From the NCBI RefSeq assembly GCF_021155765.1, contig NC_060107.1:7501-71500 (forward strand): a stretch of 64,000 nt of DNA, in the 5' to 3' direction. Shown here in pieces: positions 47,057 to 58,900 of this stretch; the stretch's first letter is position 1; each line of letters starts with the position of its first letter. Origin of the DNA: Diprion similis. Lineage: Eukaryota > Arthropoda > Insecta > Hymenoptera > Diprionidae. The position numbers and the translations under genes were made by a program. The notes below the pieces were generated by a model. It was not told the origin of the DNA. It made no database searches and saw nothing but the letters and a program-made list of their open reading frames with translations.

Positions 47057-47800
47057 ATTAGACTGTGCCAAATGAAGCGATTATTTTTTTCGGTCCCGTA
47101 CGAAAATTAGGTTGTCTCTCGCAAGAAACAAATTCTGGTGAAGATTCAACTCGATATATCCGTTTCTCAGTTAGCGCTCGCGCGAATAAGAATTTTTTAT
47201 AAATAGTATTGGAATCTTAAAATAATTATTATGAACAATATTTTATCACAGATAAAAATTAATGGAAAGGTTAAATGCGAGAAGCGTCAAAACGAACTAA
47301 AATTATTGTTACGAAAATCGTTAATCAATTGTACGTGGCTTCAAGTTAATTTACTTACTTAAAGTATAACAACCATTTCCTTGGATCATAAAAAAAGCTT
47401 CATAAAAAACTAAAATGAGTGAGTTTTATACATAAGAACTTTGTTTTGTAAGTGTTTAAAGATAAATATGAATGTAAATTTGGACAAAAAATTTGGTTTA
47501 ATTGACTCCAGAAGAAAAGTGGCTGTTTTCTCTAACTCGAGCAAAGGTTACTTTTGCAGAGATTTTAATTCCCTACAAAATGACACCTTGATCGTTTTTC
47601 GATCGATCTTATTTAATGAGTTATAGAATATAGAGTTGGAACAAAAAAATTTTTTCCAAAAAATTCTTAGTTACGCGAGCGCTAACTGAAAAATGGACAT
47701 ATCGAGTTGAAACTTCCCCAAAATTTGTTTTTTGCGAGAAATAACCTAATTTTCGCACGGGACAGAAAAAAAATAGTCGTTTAATGTGGCACAGTCTAAT
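47057..47800. mobile_element. 744-bp fold-back element, GACTGTGCCA ends
   Basis: Ends ATTAGACTGTGCCA and TGGCACAGTCTAAT pair perfectly. Arms of about 150 bp share cgaaaattaggtt, atatcgagttga relatives and cagttagcgctcgcg. The middle has a 61-codon ORF with no domain. Confidence 0.88.
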
Positions 47801-48285
47801 AGATGTCGTTACTTATGCATAATGTATATCTAATATAGATATATGGTTTTTGGTACCACCTAGTCTACTTACATGCAGTACGTACGTTAAATCTGATAAA
47901 GTTGCGCTGACGCAACGCATGCGATGCGGACTAATCCGTGCAAATAAGAAAAACGGCCCCCCTTCCACACTTAGCGTCAACTGGATACGGATATAATAAA
48001 CACTTTAATCTCTGAGATGTCAAACGCAGGGACTTCGTGCTTCGGCAAAGCGCGACTTGTTCGCCGCGCCGTTATATGCCGGGCATCACACCTACACCTT
48101 ATATGAGCTAATAATCACGTCCACTCGTACACCTGTAATACATACAATACTACACACACCAATACGTATATGATATATGTACGTATGTAACTATACGTAT
48201 GTCGCATATACTTTTATAAAGTGTGGGTTTGCTGACGCGACCCATGCCTATAACAGAAATTGTCAAACACGCTTGTAAATAGGTA

Positions 48286-48700
48286 CCTATAGATAGATAG
48301 ACGGATAGATGAGAAATTTTATTTGATCCTAGAGACGTAGCTCTCTGCAGAGGACCATCGAATATAAAGGTTATCAAAAAATTTCAATCGTATGTGTATA
48401 CGTATACGCACCTACAAGCTATTAGGCTACACCCTACAGTCTTGAAATTAATATTACCAACGAACATTCGATCAGTTTTCAGTATTAAGAAAATTATCGA
48501 AGTAAGCAGCATGGAATTCATTCAGACCTTGCAATGTTGTAATTTCAGGCAGTAAAGAATTTCAGACGTGTATTCCATGCACTTATAGGTAATGATTTTT
48601 CGTATGTCGCTGTATTACATCTTGGCAATATCACGAAACCCTCTCTGATGTCTCCTCTACGCAGTACCAGTGTTGGAAACTCTAGCCGCGATCCAAATTT
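48286..48700 (-). mobile_element. LINE 3' fragment
   Basis: The minus strand carries the decayed post-RT tail (NSLLPEITTLQGLNEF). A 3' UTR follows with ggtcctctgcagagagc and ggatcaaataaaattt, then a short (TATC)n tail (48286-48312). Same family as 39246-40880 and 26760-26990. Confidence 0.75.
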
Positions 48701-50550
48701 CCTACAGGTACCAGGTACCTAACAATACGCGGGGCATGTATATACCGATATGCACCGTGCACGAGTCCTGTCGTGTACAAGCAGCTCTCCTCGCGTGTAA
48801 AACGTATTTTAGCTTTTGATAACTCTTTCCGTGCGCAGCGTAGACCTGAAATATTTTTTGCCCTACTGCCGCTGCGGTACGCGTCTTCGGATCTACAGGC
48901 GTTTTACAGCTGGCGGTTTGTTTTTCGATTAAAATGGAGAGACCGTGTATCTCCAGCACTGATAAATTTCTACTTATATTGCGCCACTTTTATACCGATA
49001 TTTAAGTATTTCATCCTTGAACTACCCATTCAAAATAATTACAGCAATTGGTGGGCAATTAGGTTAAAATATTCTGATCATGTAACTTGACGATGGAGGG
49101 TATAAGGCTGACGGTGAAAGAAGTTCTAATTTGACCATACTTTTTACCTCATACATACACAATTGGAAAGAATTGAATGAAATTTTTTTTCGCTTTCGAC
49201 ATTGCAATCATACATCCTTGCTTGTGTATCTTGAGTATAAGAAAAATGCAGTAGCATATAGCAGCTAGTCAACGGCACGTGGAAATGCGTGAAAAAGTTG
49301 GATGAAAAGAATTTTGAAAAATTCATCCGAATCGTCAGTTAAGTCAACTTGCGCATTAAACCGCTTTCATCCCCAATAGGATATGTAGAGGTAAACGTTA
49401 CGCGTATCGAAACGCTGTAAACCGACGTCGGTGGGTGGATTGCCAGTGAGGAAACGCCCAAGACATCTACGGCGCAAGATGTTGATTTTTTCTGCACAAA
49501 GCTCTTTGTTCCCGAAGGTGTAATCGAGTCGCGGGACTGCGCGTGGCTGCTGCAGCCACGTTAGAAAGTCAGCCGGCGCAACGGTGCTCCATGCACAGAT
49601 ACCAATCTCGTTTCCTGACCTATATATAATACACACCTATTTATATACCGCATATACCTTTGTATGTCCGTGGGTATATCGTACTTGTTTCCTTGCGCAA
49701 TGATCGGGTCTACACATAGATTTCACTGCAGTTGACGATGAGTTTTCGAAAATTGTTTCCTTTTGGTGCACGTATGTACGTATAACGTACAATGGTAGTA
49801 CAAAATACCCCCTCAAGGCCGAAATCGCTGGTGGCCGGTTAAAAAATTGGCCCGCTTGATGCGAAATGCGATGAAAATACGAGGGGCACCGCGACTGGTT
49901 CAAGCTGCTTGCTCCCAAAAACATTCACTGCAATAAATAATATTCGGCTGGAGAATCAACTATAATATATAATCACATGTATGTTACCGCTCTGCAAGGA
50001 AGAAGGTCAGGTCGATCACGGCGATCGCAGATTGGTTGGGCAGATCCAAATCTCAAGGACGGTATACGGGCGTAGTTGTGACGACGATATATGTATAACG
50101 CTCTCTCCCGTCGGCAACTCACGAGTATTTTAAATACTCTACATACGTTCAAAGTTGGCAAATTTATATTGCTCCGAGCTCAAGACGGTGCACGGCTTAG
50201 AGGCCTGATAATATACCCCCAAGGTGACTGACTGCTTCGAAGTCAATTCTAGATGAGAATCTCACGGGGACAAAGTGTTGAATGAAAGTATAATATAACA
50301 TTTAATGAAATGCGTATAAAATTTAACGAACAAGCGTCGAATCGAACTCCCATTGAGTAGGAACTAAACTAAAGCTTCTGCCCGGAGTCGTCGAGTCAAC
50401 GCGCTATAACATTGATTAGAATATGACAATAAAAGAAGGGAAATCTCTGGAAGGGAAATTCATGGAAAACTTACAGTCTCATGTACGATCATACGCGTCA
50501 AACTGTACGGTATTATTTTATAACCATTCAAAACAACTTGGACGTACATC
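48701..50550. other. Gene-free stretch
   Basis: ORFs on both strands at 48702-49090, 49367-49636 and 49637-49924 have no recognisable motif. No repeats or splice-linked exons were seen. Confidence 0.3.
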
Positions 50551-50843
50551 AGGTTATTGCGCGAGAAAATAATTTCCGAATTTCCATCGTGGCACCCTCT
50601 GAAAAGTTTGCTTGGGTTGAAAAAAAGATTCTCTGCAAAGATGTGCGTTCTATGTAACGTATAAAATGGCGCTCATTCGAGTTTTCACGTTTTTAAAAAA
50701 ACTGAAAAATCGAATAAGCGTAATCTTAGACGTAACGTAGGTACAACGCTGATGTTGGAGATAATCTTTCTTGCAACCCGAATAAACTTTTCAGAGGGTG
50801 CCACGATGGAAATTCGGCCGAGTATTTTTTCGCACGACACCCT
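50551..50843. mobile_element. Fold-back MITE, AGGGTG family, copy 3
   Basis: The right end is CACCCT. Arms share aatttccatcgtggcaccct, then ctgaaaagttt. The left terminus is diverged (AGGTTATTGCGCGAG). Shares the sub-terminal ccaccgtggca-like word with copy 1. Confidence 0.8.
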
Positions 50844-51693
50844 AATTGTATATACGTAGCTTTGATTTTATTAAGAAACGCGCTATTACGCTGATCGCAC
50901 ATAACGAATATATTGTTTATGTTCATTGTGACGATGTCGAAAACATAGTATTCTTCAAGTTTTGAAGTTGCAGATGAAAGCTTGAACCTGTGTAGCCGTG
51001 GATCTTGCAGCTCTCGTACACCAAGAATCGGCGGGGTGGTAGGAATAATATGGTATACATAGTCTACCGCGGTGAACCGGAAAGGTACACCAGCTGGAGT
51101 CGTGGTAGAAATGTCGCTGTGGCGTGGCTAATTTCAAGGACACGCGCTAACCCTGCACTCACTTTGTGACGAAAGTGAGTTGGCGTATGATATAAACGCA
51201 AAGCATATCAGTGGAAGACTTAACGCTCGTGCTTGTTGGTTTTTTCTTTCTCACTTCTTCAATGTCTCCAGAGTCGCGATACTATACTAGCAGAATCGCG
51301 AACATATTAGGCGGCTACGACAAATGATTGGCAACGAGTGCAACATTCGCTTGAAAATTTTATTACTGAAAAAAAGGGCTGACACTTATATTGACTATAT
51401 CTAAACTATTTTCATATAAAGAATATATATGATCGAGCTATACGCCACTTTCCCATCATTGGCTTCAAAGTAATTTTTGCAGGTTCCATACTCGTTTCGG
51501 TTACAGTTCAACGTTACGTGACCTGCACTATTATTTATATTCCTTCAGAAATTACTTTATTGAACACATGTCAGGCAAACCACAACATATAATGTAGCGT
51601 ATAGAAAATATTTCACACGATTGCTATCTACCGGGAGTTTTTTTTTTTTTTTTCTCTCTCATCGAAGGATAGCAGTGCTTTGCTTGCACACAG
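50844..51693. other. Gene-free stretch
   Basis: No exon or repeat recognised apart from a poly-T run near 51638. Confidence 0.3.
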
Positions 51694-51814
51694 GCAACCG
51701 AAGTTACATTTCCAGTCTGTCCTACCATTCACAATCAGACGCGGACTCCGTCAGTCAGGTAGGTATATCATTTTCACGAATGGAAGTGAAAATCTAGCAT
51801 GTAGCTTCGGTTGC
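51694..51814. mobile_element. 121-bp MITE, CAACCGAAG family, copy 2
   Basis: Inverted ends GCAACCGAAGTTACAT and ATGTAGCTTCGGTTGC, with an inner pair ccattca/tgaatgg relative. Same ends as 32137-32290. Confidence 0.75.
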
Positions 51815-52246
51815 TTATTTGCTGGCGACGGGCTGATACCCTCCAAGGAAAACACCCGGTATATGTCGCAGATTATTCATATTACACAAATGTGACACGT
51901 ATAAGTATATTGGTTATTCACGCACAAAGCGATATTAGCTATCGGTATACAATGTATACGTATGTATATAATGTATACGTATGTATATTTACAGTTTATA
52001 GTGTATGACGTGAAAATACCATATACCGTACAAGGCAGAGTAAAGTGTAGAGGTGAGCCGGTCGGTGGCTGCGGTTGAATGTGCAGCGGTGGGAGAATAG
52101 AATGCGGAATAGCCTAGAATGCAAGATGTGAGCGGTTCTCGCTCGTGTCTGCCAGTGACTCGTTGTGCGCCTAGATTTTGCGTGCGCTAAAATCCGCGTT
52201 GGCTTATTATACATACGTCCATTACGCACAAATACATATCATTCGT

Positions 52247-52371
52247 CAGCTGTCAGCAGCTGATATATTGCAGACGCCATCAGCTTACTTCCATTTCTGA
52301 ATCTCGTCTATACATAGTATATTAAACACCCACACATAGGGTGAGTGTGCAATATCAGCCACTGACAGCTC
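52247..52371. mobile_element. 125-bp MITE
   Basis: Left end CAGCTGTCAGCAGCTGATAT; right end, complemented, GAGCTGTCAGTGGCTGATAT, then ttgca on both arms. Non-coding. Confidence 0.75.
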
Positions 52372-52749
52372 GATGTAATATTTTTTTTTGTATTAAAAAA
52401 AGTATATTGCATACATATATGTAATGTTTGATCATGAAGCTGAAATTACTTCAGGGCTACACTAGAAATAATATCAATGATACTCGACACTCTGATAGAA
52501 GTAAAAATAACAGAAACTAATTCGTGTTATAATTTTTTCCACAAGTTTGAAATTGATAGCATTAAGTAACGATGTATCGATAGAAAAATCACTATGTGGC
52601 AATTACGGGATAAGTTTGAAGGAACGGAGAGCAGAATGTCTTGGAAAATAGTTTTGCCGAAGTTATTCGGAAATTTTATCCCAAGAATATTGGGATGCAC
52701 CATTCACAGATTATATGTCCACTTTCAAGATTGAAAAATATTCTCGGGT

Positions 52750-52985
52750 GAAATCACCTGTCTTACCCCCTTTTAACGATCTAGTAGTCATCGTAAAGAA
52801 AAGACATGTAGGAGCTCTGGTATGCTTAAAATAAGTAAGGTTGCTGCGTCAACCAGAATTATTGTAAAAACAGTCTTGTTACTGACTTTAAAGAACAAAC
52901 ATATATTTGCATTGAAAGCCTTTTCCCAAGCATTCAATTCCGCCTTTTTTATCCATTGATAAACTAACAATAAGCTCACGAACCC
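52750..52985. repeat. Dispersed ~240-bp repeat, copy 2
   Basis: gggtgaaatcacctgtctta, then aaggttgctgcgtcaacc and gtaaaaacagtcttgtt. Copies 2 and 3 are the closest pair. Confidence 0.8.
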
Positions 52986-53489
52986 ATATTTTATCCGTAA
53001 CTTACTCGAAAATTACAACATATAATAAATATGCTAATGCTTGATAATGTATTACTGTTTGCTGATTTCAGAAAATCATAGATAGTTGCCAAATAACGAA
53101 TTTTTCAAAAATTCGCTCTTACGTAACATGACGAGCTTCAATCTCATTGTATAAACATACACAATATATAAATTCAATGTGTAATATGAAGATAGTGAGT
53201 GTGGGGGCTGGCGGCTGTTTGGGCAGACTATGTATTACCTATAGATCTTCGGTGTCGAATATGGAAACGTAATGTACAAAGTGAATTCTTACCAACTAGA
53301 TACTCCGTCGTCTGCCAGAGTGTAATGCGCATCCGCTGGAATCCGAGAGCCGCTCTTTGTCAGCGTGACCAACTACCGGGAATTTGAAATTTATACATGA
53401 TGATTTGCAGCGATGTATCCAGCCTCAAAAATTTTGTGATCAACTGAGATTAAATAGTGAATTAAGATTAAGCGTTACAACTCTTTCAT

Positions 53490-53491
<2 letters not shown>

Positions 53492-53521
<30 letters not shown>
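53492..53521. repeat. (ATT)n microsatellite
   Basis: Ten uninterrupted ATT units. Confidence 0.95.
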
Positions 53522-53523
<2 letters not shown>

Positions 53524-54441
53524 AAGCTTAGATACGTGGTAGCCGGTTGTCAGGTATGAATTTAAAATTTCCATCGGTTGGTCACCCTGACAAATAGCTG
53601 CCCCCGGATTTTAGCGCATGCGCGTTCAAGTCTAGCAGACAACGGAGTGTCTGGTCGTTAGGAACTCACTCTGTATACACATACCTAGGTATTTACATAC
53701 AACCCGTACGTATTACTACGGTCAGAAAGGCATGAGTAGTACCTCTGTAGGTACCTATATGGCTATATGTATGTATACATGACATATGTATACCTATTCT
53801 CTGTGGGACCCGAAAGATACGCGGAGCATATATGTAGGGTTCTCACGGTAGCATTTCGTTTTCTGTTTGTCTGCGTATTATCGTGGTTAGCCGAAAATTA
53901 GTAGCAGTATTTTCCCCGTCTTCCTTAATTTGGACGTAATTATATGTCAAGGCATACACAAAATCGCCTGACCATGACTCGTCTATATTTTCCGTGCAGT
54001 GTAAGATACGCGTGAGGATGAAATTGTTATTTATTTCCATGGAAATCGTGGGAGTGGGGTTAGAAATGTAAAAAGATCGGAAGATAGAAGCGCTGCGATA
54101 CCGAATTTTCAAAAACACAGGAATCCATTTCAGAGAATTTTTAAATTTCGAAAAGTCAAGTAGGTATATTAAGCGAAAACGTGAAATCGTCAGAATTCTG
54201 AAGATTCTGTCTGGCTTGCTACAGGTACACATAGTATATTCTTATTCATTCCAACAATTCTATATTTTGCCTTTCTTATATACTTTGACTTTTTGTACAT
54301 CTATCCACTTGCCACGTGATTATGCCTGATTCATATAATAATTACATCATATTATCTCATTATTATCTTTTCTCTCCAAGCTGAATGATAGCAATGGAAT
54401 TCATATTTAAAATGATCGAAACGTGTCACTGCCTTCCTTCA

Positions 54442-54612
54442 TTAGTTCGTCAGACTTCTAATTTCGGGTGCTTGCGCGGACATTAAACATTCAACAACTC
54501 TATAAACACAACTGGATGCACTTTGAAATCGGTCGGCGATCAATTGCTTGATTTCCGTAAACTTGCGAAGTTCACCGGTGAGTCTCTCGGGGCAGTTTTC
54601 TATGCCGTTCAT
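54442..54612 (-). CDS. Small ORF at the edge of a GC-rich island, unidentified
   Basis: A 56-codon ATG ORF (starting MNGIENCPERLTGELRKF) reads out of a CpG-rich block at 54590-54880. It has no domain I recognise. On the opposite strand the same stretch has a strong donor (ttcaccg|gtgagt at 54578), so a plus-strand exon is an alternative reading. Either may be chance. Confidence 0.15.
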   Translation of the reverse strand: MNGIENCPERLTGELRKFTEIKQLIADRFQSASSCVYRVVECLMSAQAPEIRSLTN

Positions 54613-54880
54613 TTCTATGTCGGCGCGCGGGCGTCGGAGGCGGCGAAGAAGAACTCGCGCTCGTTGCCGAGATTGCCTAAACTCCTCGGGGTCGACTTTC
54701 GCTTGCAGCCCCGGTGGTCATCGTGCCGGGCCATTTGAGCGTATAAGATATTATTATTTATCACGAGAGTGAACGCGGGCCCTCGCCAGGCAGTCGGCGG
54801 AGGCGCGCGCGCGCGCGCCCTCCGGGCCGGTTGTGGTTTTAAGAATGGTCGGCTAATGTAGGGAGAAGGCGGCGCTGTCA
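54590..54880. promoter_or_regulatory. GC-rich, CpG-rich island
   Basis: A sharp rise in G+C with CG repeats (gcgcgcgcgcgcgc near 54803) within A/T-rich DNA. It could be a promoter; no start site was assigned. Confidence 0.25.
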
Positions 54881-55069
54881 CGCCACCAAATTAGTGACCA
54901 CAAATCAACGACAATATGGCCTCCATTGTGCCCGTGTGCCCTTTTCCCGCTTCAACGTCGCGTATGCTCTACAAGCTTACGGCTCTCGCGGTTTGTATAC
55001 CTGTAATCATTTTACACGCGAGTCCGTGAACACCGACCCGTGTGCCTGTAACCTGCAATGCAGCTATAA

Positions 55070-55112
55070 CCTACCTACCTACCTACCTACCTACCTACCT
55101 ACCTACCTACCT
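55070..55112. repeat. (CCTA)n microsatellite
   Basis: About ten and a half units of CTAC/CCTA. Confidence 0.95.
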
Positions 55113-55737
55113 CGTATCAGGTATACCTACTAGGCGTGCATACGCTGCACGTATGGGTATAATAATACTAATAATAGGTACAATATCAACATGGAGATAT
55201 GAAACCTGCAGCAGTACGCGACCAACAAGGTGTACGTTAAAAAATGCATTTATATACGTATAAGCTTATATGTAATAAGTATGTAATATATTCATGTCAT
55301 ACGAATCTATTGGGTGCCGCTTCATGTCCATCCTTCAGTTCATGTATCACGAGTATTCTACATACCTATGTATAATATAACGCGAGCCGGGTGATGCGAA
55401 TCGATATAGTTTGGGTCGATGATCGATACCGTCCAACCCTTTTACAAATGTCCCAAAGTATGCAGGGTCCGAGAAATGCAATTGAAATTTACGGCGAACG
55501 TTTTTGAAATATTGTGGCTAAGACGCGTGCAACGCCTACAGGTGTGCGAGAGTCATCTCTCAACGTTGCCGTGCATCGCCGATAAAGTTGATCATTGATG
55601 AAATATAATGTACATATATTATATATATACGCATCAGAGGTAATTCAAAATTGGATGCTTTCGAATCGCTTCTGGACGATACGCACGTTTCGAATTACCT
55701 GATGAGAGATCGGAGTTGTTGAATTTATACCGATCGA

Positions 55738-55970
55738 AGGGTAAAATCACCCGTCTTACCCCCTTTTTACGATTTAGTATTCACCGTAAAGAAAAAACAC
55801 ATAAGAGGTCTCATATGTTCTAATTGAATAAGGTTGTTGCGCCAACCGACATTGTTGTAAAAACAGTCTTGTTTCTGACTTGGCTTTCTTGACTTTTTCC
55901 CATCATTATATATCCGCGCCTTTGAATCAGTTCTTTAAAGCTCAACGAACCCACATTTTATTCGGTAACG
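55738..55970. repeat. Dispersed ~240-bp repeat, copy 3
   Basis: gggtaaaatcacccgtctta, aataaggttgttgcgccaac, gtaaaaacagtcttgtttct. Same orientation as copies 1 and 2. It could be a SINE or a MITE; I see no clear RNA polymerase III boxes. Confidence 0.8.
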
Positions 55971-58900
55971 CGAAAGCGTTACGATACCTGTATTAATAAA
56001 TAGAGTGCCGGCCGTAGTATGCAAAAATAAAAATGAGCGCCCCTGGAAAGATTTACGGCGTTGAGGTGTACCTAAATGTATAACCCTGCATACGTAGGAA
56101 TATCATACGCATAATATATATATATATATAAGAACCGATTTCTACAGGTATAGTCTTGATCTTGATGTCCGACTGAACGAGTCGGATGGAAGGAAAATAA
56201 ATATCCGCCATAATCCACTGCTATAGGCCTCAAGATTGGGATCTGTAACGACGATGACCGCGGTTTACAGAGTCTGCCGTGTCAATTACGTATGTATATT
56301 ATACATCGTTCGAGTGCAGAGCGTTTTAACTCATGTATATCATATAAGGTATGCGGGCAGATTGTAGACGCCATTTTAGCGACCATTTTTAAATGTAACT
56401 TCTTCACCTTTCAATTCGCCCGTGCGAATAAATACGATCGCATAATGTGGCTACGGCGAAAGGTTTTCAGTACTCGCGCTATATCGCTGATCCGCATACA
56501 TACGAGCACCCGCTACTCTCACGTAAACGAAAGAAACTACGGTATTCGTAAAGACTCGAAATAATTAGGGCAGCCGTTGGATACCCCGATGATTTGTAAT
56601 GCGACGTATACGTCCGTTTCACCCTATCGTATTATATATAATTATAACAGGATACCGGAAATTTGAAAGCTTCCCGCATGTGCCTACATATAACTCGTAC
56701 TCGTATTACATTTACTTGCATTGTAGCTCGTCCGAAACTTCCGTTTATCCGAGTATCTCGTTTGCGCGATCTGGGGAATTTTTCACCTACCGCAATGGCG
56801 ATTGGTGTTTAACTTACGTGTAACCTGTAATAAGGTACGTCATACCGTATAATTGTCCGGCGATGTTTCACCTTATACGATGCCCGTAATAAGGCGAGCA
56901 CTGCCACCTATTAGGTAGGTACTGCCGTATTGACGCTGGTGGCGGTGCGCGGTGGTTCCGCGCCCGCCGTCGTTATTATTGTCGTCGTTGCGCCGTCGTG
57001 ACACGGACCAAGTGACTCGTGACAAATAGCCACTGTTGAACCGTCACACGCACCGGCACGGCGCAGTACCTCGTGGCTGATTGGAGCTTAACGGGGTCCC
57101 ATCATGAGATATTGGTCCCCGTCGGGGTGGCTACCAGCTAATCCGTAATCCGTCTCCTATCTCGCCACCGATCCATCCATATCCCTCGGTCTCTTGATTG
57201 TCTTATTGTATTCCTTCCTGTACCGCGTAGATGCGAAGCGGATACCGATTATACCAAAATACCTGCAAGATCAGGTATACCTACGTATGTAGGTATGTAT
57301 CTTACCTATATTGTATGTATACACTATACCTATAAGCATATACCTTTTTGACTACATAAGCGTCTTGTATAGATGTATTATAGTGACTGCCGTGAAAGTC
57401 TAATATACCTGGACAAGCTTATCCCCCTGGCTTCGTCAACTTTATCTCCGGAAAAACGCAGCAGGTAGTAGCGGTGGATGTATCGTAGAGGTATGTTATA
57501 CCTGATACACATACCTGCAATATTATATTATATACATAGGTACCTACCTGCATCCGCTTATACATGGCACTCGACGTGGCTGAATATATGCTACTGACAG
57601 ATGAAATTCCCTATATATCGATCGCGTGGCAGATCAACCGAAGAAAAAGAAAACAATAAATAAATTGTGGGATCAAAGATTATATTTATTTCAATACTCA
57701 TTGGCAGATAATTTGTCCATTCAAAAAAATATTCAATTGTTCAAGTAAAAATAATTCCATTTCAAATAAACTTTTTGTACCACGAGTAAATAACTTATAT
57801 GGAATGATTGAATGGCATCTGCTAACGACCTATATTTATTGGAACAAATATTTTTTTTTAATCAACCATTTTCTTCTTATTTTTTCGCAGTGTACAACAT
57901 GCCGTCATTCGAAGAAACAATCTTACATTGGGTGTAATTGGTTTCGAGAATATCATTTGGTCTCGTGAAAAGTAGCTGTCATTATTTTCGAACCTACCTT
58001 GTAAAATGTGTGGCCGAAAACTGTTGGAAATAACGAGGAACCGCATCACTTGTAAAACCGAAAAGTTGATGACATTATAAATTAAACCTCTATGTTATAG
58101 GTGTTTAGGTTATTGGTAGGTATACCGCAAAAGCACCTCGTTTGATGCAAACTATAAGATTAATTGCTCTGAAAAATTTGTCCGTTGTTTCAAAAGTTAC
58201 TCGATTGAAGACTGATAAAAATGCTTCTTTCGTGCGCAAAAGATATTGAAATCATTCTTTATTAGTATATACATATCAGATTTAATTGATACTGTAAAGC
58301 TTCGATTATATGGGTAGGTACGTGCGATTCTTTTGGGATGCAAATTAATCCGCCTAATTGCTGCGAAACGTTTTGTTCTCATTACGTCTGAAAATCCATT
58401 CTACCGCCAATAGATTGGCCACCCGTATATTCAACGACTTTTCTGTACAATAACTGCGGAGGTGTGTCCTGAGCGATACGCGGAGGCTTTTTTAAGCCCC
58501 TCTAGGAATAAAAATGTTCCATTTTTTTTCACTGTAATAGATAGATAAAGATGCCTTAGTTATAAATAGTACTTCTTTACTATTATGATACTGCCACTTG
58601 GCGACACCATTATGGTAAATTTGCTTAATGTAACTAAAATTTAATGATATTAAGCAGAACTTTGCGTGTTTCAAATATTTTTCGGCCAGAGTCACAACTC
58701 AGAGTTTGCTGCATTGTTCCTTCATCGTATCGTGTGCTCGTTTTTACCGGACTCTACTAATGAAGCAGAGTATTGCTATTTCACTAATTTCTCCGTTCGT
58801 AGCTATGGCGTGAACAATGATACATCTTGATATGAACATCACTGAAATTATCATTCAGCAATTTCATAACTAATTTCTGAGAGCCTTAAAATTTGTGGCG

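Noticed and set aside
58492..58695. Possible DNA-transposase fragment (HNGVAKWQYHNSKEV)
   Set aside because: A faint resemblance to piggyBac-type sequence, but no catalytic motif and no continuation in the flanking frames.
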